Source of the DNA: JBOHRE01 sp050732635
GTDB taxonomy: Bacteria > Gemmatimonadota > Gemmatimonadetes > Longimicrobiales > RSA9
NCBI GenBank assembly: GCA_050732635.1
Contig: JBOHRE010000062.1
Coordinates: 1-18,994, forward strand
DNA: 18,994 bases
Direction: 5' to 3'
Part shown: piece by piece, positions 14,403 through 18,994 of the stretch
Layout of the letters: each line of letters starts with the position of its first letter
How positions within the stretch are numbered: the stretch's first letter is position 1
Notes under the pieces: generated by a model
Told to the model about the DNA's origin: nothing
Databases searched by the model: none
What the model saw: only the letters and a program-made list of their open reading frames with translations
Program-made: the position numbers and the translations under genes

Positions 14403-15893
14403 ATGACCACCGACGCCGCCGACGACGGTCCGCGGTCCCGTTGGACGCGCTCCCGCCTCGGCTTCTGGGCCGGCCTGATCGCGTTCGCCGCATTGCTCGC
14501 CATCCCGGAAACGCCCGGCTTCGCCGCCGAGACGCGCGCCACCGCCGCCATCGCAGCGCTGATGGCGCTCTGGTGGATGACCGAGGCGCTGCCGCTGCCG
14601 GCCACCGCGCTCCTGCCGCTCGCATTGCTGCCCGCATTCGGCGTACTGTCGCCGGCGGCTGCCGCCGCGCCCTATGCCAATCCGGTGATCTTCCTGTTCT
14701 TCGGCGGCTTCGTGCTCGCGCTCGCCATGCAGCGCTGGCTGCTGCACCGGCGCATCGCGCTGGGCGTCGTGGCCGCGGCCGGCACCAGTCCGCGCCGACT
14801 GGTCGGCGGCTTCATGGTCGCGACCGCGTTCCTCAGCATGTGGATCTCGAACACCGCGACCGCCGCGATGATGCTGCCCATCGGCATCGCGCTGATCGAG
14901 CTGCTGCGGCCGCCCGACCTGCCGGTCGGCCGCTTCGCCTTCGGCACCGCGCTCATGCTGGGGATCGCGTACGCGGCCACGATCGGCGGCGTGGGCACGC
15001 TCATCGGCACGCCTCCCAACGCGGTGTTCGCCGCCGCTGCGCGCGAGCTGCTCGGATGCGAGGTCAGCTTCGTGGAATGGATGCGCGTCGGCATTCCGAT
15101 CGTGCTGGTGCTGCTGCCCATCACGTGGGCACTGCTCGTGTTCGTGCTGTTCCCGCCCGGACCGCTCGGCGACGGCGCAGCCGCGCTGCTGCGCGAGCAG
15201 CGCGCCGGCCTCGGCCCCATGCGCCAGGCCGAAGGCCTGACCCTCGCGGTCTTCGCCGGCGCCGCGCTCGCCTGGCTCTTTCGCGAGCCGAAAGCGCTCG
15301 GCGCCATCACGATCCCCGGATTGGCCGGTTGGTGGCCAGGGATCGACGACTCAACGGTCGCGATCGCCGCGGCGCTGCTGCTGTTTCTGCTACCGGCGCG
15401 CGGCTTCAGGGGCGAACGCATCATGGACTGGGACACCGCGACCCGGCTGCCCTGGGGCGTGCTGCTGCTCTTCGGCGGCGGGCTCTCGCTCGCGGCCGCG
15501 TTCGAGGCGAGCGGCCTCACGCGCGTGATCGCGGAGCTCGTGGCCGGCGCCGGCGGCCTGCCGCCGGTCGTGCTGATTCTGGCCATGACCGCGCTGTTCA
15601 TCTACCTGAGCGAGCTGGCCTCGAACACCGCGATCGCGGCCATGGCCATGCCGCTCGTGGCCGCGGTCGCGATCGGGCTGGGCCAGCCGCCGATCGTCTG
15701 GATGGCGGTCGCGGCGATCGCTGCATCGACCGCCTTCATGCTGCCGGTCGGCACGCCGCCCAACGCGATCGCGTTCGGGACCGGTTACATCACCATGGGG
15801 CAGATGATTCGCGCCGGATTCTGGCTGAACCTGGTCGCGCTCGTGCTGGACACCATCGTCGCGTTGCTGCTGGCACCGGGTCTGATCCGCTGA
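14403..15893 (+). CDS. SLC13/DASS family Na+-coupled anion symporter
   Basis: Inner-membrane transporter of 496 residues in the divalent anion:sodium symporter family, whose members carry dicarboxylates, citrate or sulfate. The inverted repeat of the fold is visible from two SNT motifs (149-151 in MWISNTATAAMMLP and 407-409 in ELASNTAIAAMAMP), each followed by a GTPPNA loop (202-207 and 450-455). These build the two Na+ and substrate sites. An early TEALPLPATALLP segment (60-72) is also characteristic. The ATG is 4 bp after the thiolase stop and has only a weak ribosome-binding sequence, consistent with coupling. An upstream in-frame ATG at 14361 lies inside the thiolase and is less likely. 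A dicarboxylate substrate is the best guess. Confidence 0.92.
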   Translation: MTTDAADDGPRSRWTRSRLGFWAGLIAFAALLAIPETPGFAAETRATAAIAALMALWWMTEALPLPATALLPLALLPAFGVLSPAAAAAPYANPVIFLFFGGFVLALAMQRWLLHRRIALGVVAAAGTSPRRLVGGFMVATAFLSMWISNTATAAMMLPIGIALIELLRPPDLPVGRFAFGTALMLGIAYAATIGGVGTLIGTPPNAVFAAAARELLGCEVSFVEWMRVGIPIVLVLLPITWALLVFVLFPPGPLGDGAAALLREQRAGLGPMRQAEGLTLAVFAGAALAWLFREPKALGAITIPGLAGWWPGIDDSTVAIAAALLLFLLPARGFRGERIMDWDTATRLPWGVLLLFGGGLSLAAAFEASGLTRVIAELVAGAGGLPPVVLILAMTALFIYLSELASNTAIAAMAMPLVAAVAIGLGQPPIVWMAVAAIAASTAFMLPVGTPPNAIAFGTGYITMGQMIRAGFWLNLVALVLDTIVALLLAPGLIR

Positions 15894-15920
15894 CGGCGGG
15901 CGATGACCCGCAGCACGTCA
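15891..15920. terminator. Interrupted inverted repeat at the symporter / amidohydrolase convergence
   Basis: TGACG (15891-15895) pairs with CGTCA (15916-15920) and GCGGG (15896-15900) with CCCGC (15907-15911), leaving a 6-base loop and a 4-base bulge. The structure spans exactly from one stop to the other. The three bases of each stop pair trivially because both are TGA, but the further seven pairs are not forced. No T-run follows, so its function as a terminator is uncertain. Confidence 0.35.
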
Positions 15921-17576
15921 CTCGCGCGCCCGCTCGTAGACGACCTCGCCGCCCACGATCGTGAGGTCGACGCGCGCCTCGCCGATGCGTTCCGGCTCGC
16001 TGGCCAGCAGGTTCTCCGACAGCACAACGAGGTCGGCCAGCTTGCCGGCCTCGAGCGTGCCTAGACGGTCCTCCACGAAGCCGCCGTAGGCATTGCTCGC
16101 GGTGTACGCCCGCAACGCCTCCTCGACGCCGATCCTCTGCGCCGGCACCCAGCCACGCGGATTCGCGCCGTCGATCGTGCGCCGTGTCACGGCCGCGTAG
16201 ATTCCCTGGAGTGGATCGAGCGGCGCGACGGTCCAGTCGCTGCCGAACATCAGGCGGGCGCCGGCATCCAGCAGGTCCCGGAAGGCGTAGGTCGTGCGGA
16301 TCCGCTCGGCACCGATCCGCTTCTCCGCCCAACGGCCGTCATCGATCGCGTGATACGGCTGCATCGACGGCAGCACGCCGAGCTCGGCGAATCGGGCGAC
16401 CGCCTCGGGGCGCAGGTGCTGCGCGTGCTCGATGCGGAAGCGGCGGTCGCGCTCACCGTTGCGCCGCACCGCTTCGGCATACTGGTCGAGCAGCCAGTCG
16501 TTCGCGCGGTCGCCGATCGCGTGAACGGCCACGTGCAGCCCGGCCGCGTCGGCGGCCAAAACGCGAGCCGCCAGAGCGGCGGTGTCGGTGACCAGCAGGC
16601 CGCTCGTCGAGGGCGCATCGTCATAGGGCTCGTAGAACCATGCCGTCGTGGATCCCAGGGAGCCGTCCACGAAACCCTTCAGGCCGCCCCAACGCAGCCG
16701 ATCATCCCCACGTCCGTTGCGCTCGACGTGATCGCGCAAGCGCTCCCAGCTGGCGAGCGGCACGAACGCGTAGATGCGGATCTGCTGGCGCCCGTTGTCA
16801 CGCGCTCGCTCGTACGTGGCCAGGTCGCTCCAGCTGCCCATGTCGTGGACCATCGTGACGCCCAGCGACAGCGCGTGCTCCTGCGCCCTGAGGAACGCCT
16901 CGTCCCGCTCGCGCTCGGAGGGTTCCGGGACCACCGCCCAGACCAGTCCCATCGCCTCGTCCTTGAGCACGCCTGCGGGCTCACCGGTCAGAGGGTCGCG
17001 CACGATCTCGCCACCTGGCGGGTCCGCCGTCGCCCGGCTGATGCCGGCCAGCTCCAGGGCGAGGCTGTTCGCCAGCGCCATGTGGCCATCCAGCCGTGAC
17101 ACGAACACCGGATGATCCGGCGTTACCGAATCGATCCACTCGCGTTGCGGCAGTGGTGCACCCGGCCACGATTCATGGTCCCATGCGCCGCCGGTGATCC
17201 AGCGACCGGGCTCCAGTGAGCGGGCGAATTCGGCCAGCCGGCGCGTGAACTCCTCCGGCGTGGCCGCAGTGCGCAGGTCGACGCTGGCCAGCTGGAAGCC
17301 ACCCGTCATGAAATGCGTGTGATCATCGATGAAGCCGGGCACGACGAGCCGGCCGGCGAGCTCGATCAGGTGCGTGGCGCTGCCGGTGTACCGGCGGATC
17401 TCCCGCTCGCTGCCCACGGCGACGATCTGGTCGTCGCGGATCGCCACGGCTTCGGCGGTGCCGGCGCCGGTCCAGACCACGCCCCCGCTGAGCACGAGGT
17501 TTGCCCTCTCGGGCGCCGCGCCACAGCCGGCGGCCAGCACGCTCAGCAGCATGATTTGCGTCGGTTGCAGTCGCAT
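15918..17576 (-). CDS. Lipoprotein amidohydrolase, YtcJ-like (amidohydrolase 3)
   Basis: Metal-dependent hydrolase of 552 residues in the COG1574 (YtcJ) group; substrate unknown, with relatives annotated as N-substituted formamide deformylases. The N-terminus has a short hydrophobic stretch ending in the lipobox LAAGC with Cys18, so it should be exported and lipid-anchored. The HxH metal motif is His86 and His88 in FIDDHTHF. Later come a VDGSLGSTTAWFY segment, AVHAIGDRAND, RIEHAQHL, and GSDWTVAPLDP, which supply the remaining histidines and the metal-binding aspartate. The C-terminus returns to the small beta-sandwich (LADLVVLSENL). The ATG at 17576 has no clear ribosome-binding sequence. It converges with the DASS symporter, 24 bp between stops. 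Confidence 0.9.
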   Translation of the reverse strand: MRLQPTQIMLLSVLAAGCGAAPERANLVLSGGVVWTGAGTAEAVAIRDDQIVAVGSEREIRRYTGSATHLIELAGRLVVPGFIDDHTHFMTGGFQLASVDLRTAATPEEFTRRLAEFARSLEPGRWITGGAWDHESWPGAPLPQREWIDSVTPDHPVFVSRLDGHMALANSLALELAGISRATADPPGGEIVRDPLTGEPAGVLKDEAMGLVWAVVPEPSERERDEAFLRAQEHALSLGVTMVHDMGSWSDLATYERARDNGRQQIRIYAFVPLASWERLRDHVERNGRGDDRLRWGGLKGFVDGSLGSTTAWFYEPYDDAPSTSGLLVTDTAALAARVLAADAAGLHVAVHAIGDRANDWLLDQYAEAVRRNGERDRRFRIEHAQHLRPEAVARFAELGVLPSMQPYHAIDDGRWAEKRIGAERIRTTYAFRDLLDAGARLMFGSDWTVAPLDPLQGIYAAVTRRTIDGANPRGWVPAQRIGVEEALRAYTASNAYGGFVEDRLGTLEAGKLADLVVLSENLLASEPERIGEARVDLTIVGGEVVYERARE

Positions 17577-17596
17577 GGGGACAGTTGACAGGAGAT

Positions 17597-17613
17597 TGCG
17601 GCACGTTGCCGCA
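17597..17613. repeat. Inverted repeat in the divergent region upstream of the amidohydrolase
   Basis: TGCGGCA and TGCCGCA flank a 3-base centre (CGT). The repeat lies about 20 bp upstream of the amidohydrolase ATG and about 90 bp upstream of the small plus-strand gene, in a 127-bp divergent intergenic region. A TTGACA at 17585-17590 (plus strand) is next to it, but no matching -10 is found. A repressor-binding site is possible; a chance GC palindrome is too. Confidence 0.35.
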
Positions 17614-17703
17614 GTTGCGGGGTAGTCACAATCCGGATCCTTCGCGCGTTCCTACTCGTGCATGGATTCGCACTCCGCTCACAACACACTAGGACAAAGC
17701 ACG

Positions 17704-17931
17704 ATGCCTCGCCTGGAGCTACAGTCGCGCACACCGAACCGTGCGCCGGGGTCTAACTCGCGGCTGGCGAACACGGTCGGCCTCGGGCTCCTGGCCGTGG
17801 CTGCGCTCGCCCTGACACTGCTGACCGGCCGTTCGCGCGCCGAGCAACCCGTGATGGAGGCGACGCTCGCGCCCGACGGCGCTGCACCCGCGCCCGTCGA
17901 GCTCGACGCCATTCGAGCCGCCGGCCTCTGA
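17704..17931 (+). CDS. Small membrane or exported protein of unknown function (75 residues)
   Basis: I do not recognise this protein. From the ATG at 17704 (AGGA 9 bases upstream) it has 75 residues; an in-frame ATG at 17662 would give 89, but lacks a ribosome-binding sequence. A basic, polar N-terminus (residues 1-21) is followed by one hydrophobic segment (22-41, LANTVGLGLLAVAALALTLL), then TGRSRAEQP, where SRA could be a signal-peptidase site around residue 46. The remaining 29 residues are Ala/Pro-rich and acidic and end in IRAAGL. It is either a single-span membrane protein or a small secreted peptide. Reality is supported by a strong hairpin beginning one base after its stop. It stands alone between the divergent amidohydrolase and convergent ferredoxin genes. 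Confidence 0.55.
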   Translation: MPRLELQSRTPNRAPGSNSRLANTVGLGLLAVAALALTLLTGRSRAEQPVMEATLAPDGAAPAPVELDAIRAAGL

Positions 17932-17932
17932 A

Positions 17933-17961
17933 ACGACGCCTCGCCAGCAGCGAGGCGTCGT
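17933..17961. terminator. Strong hairpin terminator after the small gene
   Basis: ACGACGCCTCGC (17933-17944) and GCGAGGCGTCGT (17950-17961) form a perfect 12-bp stem with a 5-base loop, starting one base after the TGA of the small plus-strand gene. On the plus strand no T-run follows. On the minus strand the stem is followed by TT-C, so it may also stop transcription from the ferredoxin gene, whose stop is about 80 bp away. This is the most convincing terminator-like structure in the window. Confidence 0.65.
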
Positions 17962-18042
17962 CGTATCCGCTCGAGGCAGAGGCGGCACGGTGTCCCACCG
18001 CGCCGCCTCCGTTGCAACTCACCAACCGCACCGGCGCCACGC

Positions 18043-18276
18043 TCAGCCGAAATGCGTGCGGTTCTTCTCGATGTAATTGGTCCACTCCGGCGGCACATCC
18101 GTTTCCGGGAAGATCGCCGTCACCGGGCATTCCGGCTCACATGCGCCGCAATCAATGCACTCGTCGGGATGGATGTAGTACTGGTCCTCGCCCTCATAAA
18201 TGCAGTCGACCGGACAAACCTCGACGCAGCTCGCGTCCTTGGTCCCGATACATGGATCTGTGATGATGTACGGCAT
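18043..18276 (-). CDS. fdxA: 7Fe ferredoxin ([3Fe-4S][4Fe-4S]), FdxA type
   Basis: Small soluble electron carrier of 77 residues with two Fe-S clusters. Cysteine spacing matches Azotobacter ferredoxin I shifted by one: Cys9, Cys17 and Cys50 should bind the [3Fe-4S] cluster, and Cys21, Cys40, Cys43 and Cys46 the [4Fe-4S] cluster, with Cys25 as the free cysteine next to it. The C-terminal extension seen in the Azotobacter protein is short here (WTNYIEKNRTHFG). The ATG at 18276 is preceded by GGAGGA 3 bases away, a strong site. A likely promoter lies about 40 bp upstream. It is a probable client of the suf pathway encoded 6 kb away. Its redox partner is not identifiable from the window. Confidence 0.94.
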   Translation of the reverse strand: MPYIITDPCIGTKDASCVEVCPVDCIYEGEDQYYIHPDECIDCGACEPECPVTAIFPETDVPPEWTNYIEKNRTHFG

Positions 18277-18312
18277 TACTCCTCCGCCTACCCGTTGCCT
18301 GCTGGCATCTGC

Positions 18313-18341
18313 ATAGTGCAGGCGGGTTACACCTCTGGCAA
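18313..18341 (-). promoter_or_regulatory. Candidate promoter of the ferredoxin gene
   Basis: On the minus strand TTGCCA (18341-18336, five of six to TTGACA) is followed after 17 bp by CACTAT (18318-18313, three of six to TATAAT), about 37 bp upstream of the ATG. Spacing is ideal but the -10 is weak. Confidence 0.4.
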
Positions 18342-18416
18342 GGCCACGAGATGCGCCGGAGTCGCGGGTGTGGCCCCCGCGCCGGCCGCTCGATGCGAGC
18401 TGCCGACGAGCCCCGA

Positions 18417-18994
18417 TCATGCGCGGATGTAGCGGCGGCGAAACATGCCGCACCACCACCGCATGCGGCGCGCGAGAGTGGGGTGGCTCAGCTCGGCGGC
18501 CGGCAGATAGGCGCGCTCGGCCCATTCGTGCAGCGTGCGCCAGGCCGACGAATCGAGCAGGTGAAGGTGGCGGAACCGATCGAGCGCTTCCGCCACTGCC
18601 ACGGTTCGCACCGCGGCCGGCGCCTCGAGCAGTGCGAGCCGCAGGTCCTCAGTCGTGTCCCGGGGCGCTTCCGGTACGGCATCGCGGAGCGCGGCCGCCC
18701 GGCTCAGGCTGGCGTCCGGATCGACCGTCGCCTCCAGTCCGGGCGCGGCGGTGTCGAGGAGGATGCCGGCTGCCACCACGTCGGGCTCGCGAACCTCGGC
18801 ATCGACGAGCAGGATGAGTCCGGTCCGGCCGGGGTGCAGGTAGCTGGGCGACGTCGGCTCGAGCCGGCCCCGGCGGGCCGCCATTGCCAGGTCGAACGCC
18901 GACGCAACGAGTTCGGTGCCCGCCGGGTCCCGCACCGTCGCCCGGGCGGCGCTGCGCAGCCGCTCGGCCATCGCCGCGGCGCGCTCGCCGACGC
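18417..18994 (-). CDS. Degenerate RelA/SpoT-like HD-domain protein, possibly cut at its start
   Basis: An ATG at 18971 gives 184 residues, but the frame is open to the window edge and no good ribosome-binding sequence is seen, so the true start may lie outside. The AFDLAMAARRGRLEP segment, then YLHPGR, then DVVAAGILLDT, follow the layout of the HD domain of (p)ppGpp hydrolases (A-x-H-x-G-Q-x-R, YxxHP, AAxLLHDTxED). Only the HP histidine is kept: the first histidine is Arg, the HD pair reads Leu-Asp, and the following ED is absent. A VAEALDRFRHLHLL helix replaces KLADRLxNLR. A metal-dependent hydrolase activity is therefore unlikely; a regulatory or structural pseudoenzyme is inferred. The family call is by motif order only and could be wrong. 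Confidence 0.5.
   Translation of the reverse strand, partial: VGERAAAMAERLRSAARATVRDPAGTELVASAFDLAMAARRGRLEPTSPSYLHPGRTGLILLVDAEVREPDVVAAGILLDTAAPGLEATVDPDASLSRAAALRDAVPEAPRDTTEDLRLALLEAPAAVRTVAVAEALDRFRHLHLLDSSAWRTLHEWAERAYLPAAELSHPTLARRMRWWCGMFRRRYIRA

Noticed and set aside
14441..15964. 507-codon plus-strand frame overlapping the DASS symporter in a second frame
   Set aside because: It is Arg/His/Ala-rich shadow translation; the other frame has the duplicated SNT and GTPPNA motifs of a real transporter.
1..18994. Mobile elements, CRISPR arrays, tRNA or rRNA genes, phage or defence islands
   Set aside because: No transposase or integrase motifs, regularly spaced repeats, or RNA gene signatures were seen. 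Composition is uniform and gene content is mainly metabolic and housekeeping.

Overview
This is a very GC-rich, gene-dense bacterial window of 19 kb. It holds sixteen complete protein genes and two genes cut by the window ends. No RNA gene, insertion sequence, phage gene or CRISPR array is visible. The gene set (a sufC-sufB-sufD-Rieske-sufS-sufU operon, a group II amino-acid decarboxylase with a solute symporter, two lipoprotein enzymes, a 7Fe ferredoxin) together with the high GC and the use of GTG/TTG starts suggests a free-living aerobic bacterium. Gemmatimonadota is my best guess and an actinobacterial-type suf arrangement supports it only loosely; the assignment is inference, because no rRNA or marker gene is present.

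Left arm (1-5891). The tail of a GNAT-type protein converges, 1 bp apart, on a minus-strand cassette. That cassette runs from a PLP-dependent group II decarboxylase (start 3303) through a sodium:solute symporter to a 49-residue single-span membrane protein, with 4-bp ATGA and GTGA overlaps at the two junctions. The symporter reading frame is broken by an apparent one-base frameshift near position 490. Restoring it recovers the last membrane-compatible segment and the GTGA overlap. Divergent from the cassette is a lipoprotein D-Ala-D-Ala carboxypeptidase (dacB type), which converges on a patatin-like phospholipase.

Centre (5892-11671). A promoter region with a TTGACA -35 box and a 19-bp Fur-box-like palindrome precedes a six-gene Fe-S cluster assembly operon. 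SufC is the ATPase and SufB/SufD form the scaffold with it. A small Rieske protein comes next, then SufS, the cysteine desulfurase, and SufU, its zinc-dependent sulfur acceptor. Spacing is tight throughout: an 11-bp gap, then an overlap, a zero gap, an 8-bp gap and a GTGA overlap. A 9-bp inverted repeat covers the end of sufU.

Right arm (11690-18994). An Eis-like acetyltransferase points left. A FadI-like thiolase and an SLC13/DASS anion symporter form a two-gene unit pointing right. They meet a lipoprotein amidohydrolase of the YtcJ type. A small unrecognised membrane or exported protein follows, ending in a 12-bp-stem hairpin. Next is a 7Fe ferredoxin of FdxA type on the minus strand. The window ends in a minus-strand protein that looks like a degenerate RelA/SpoT-type HD domain lacking key metal ligands.

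I do not see a clear undescribed multi-gene system. The observations most worth a second look are the decarboxylase-symporter-micropeptide cassette with its frameshift, the Fur-like site at the suf promoter, the Rieske gene inside the suf operon, the degenerate HD protein, and the small exported-peptide candidate.
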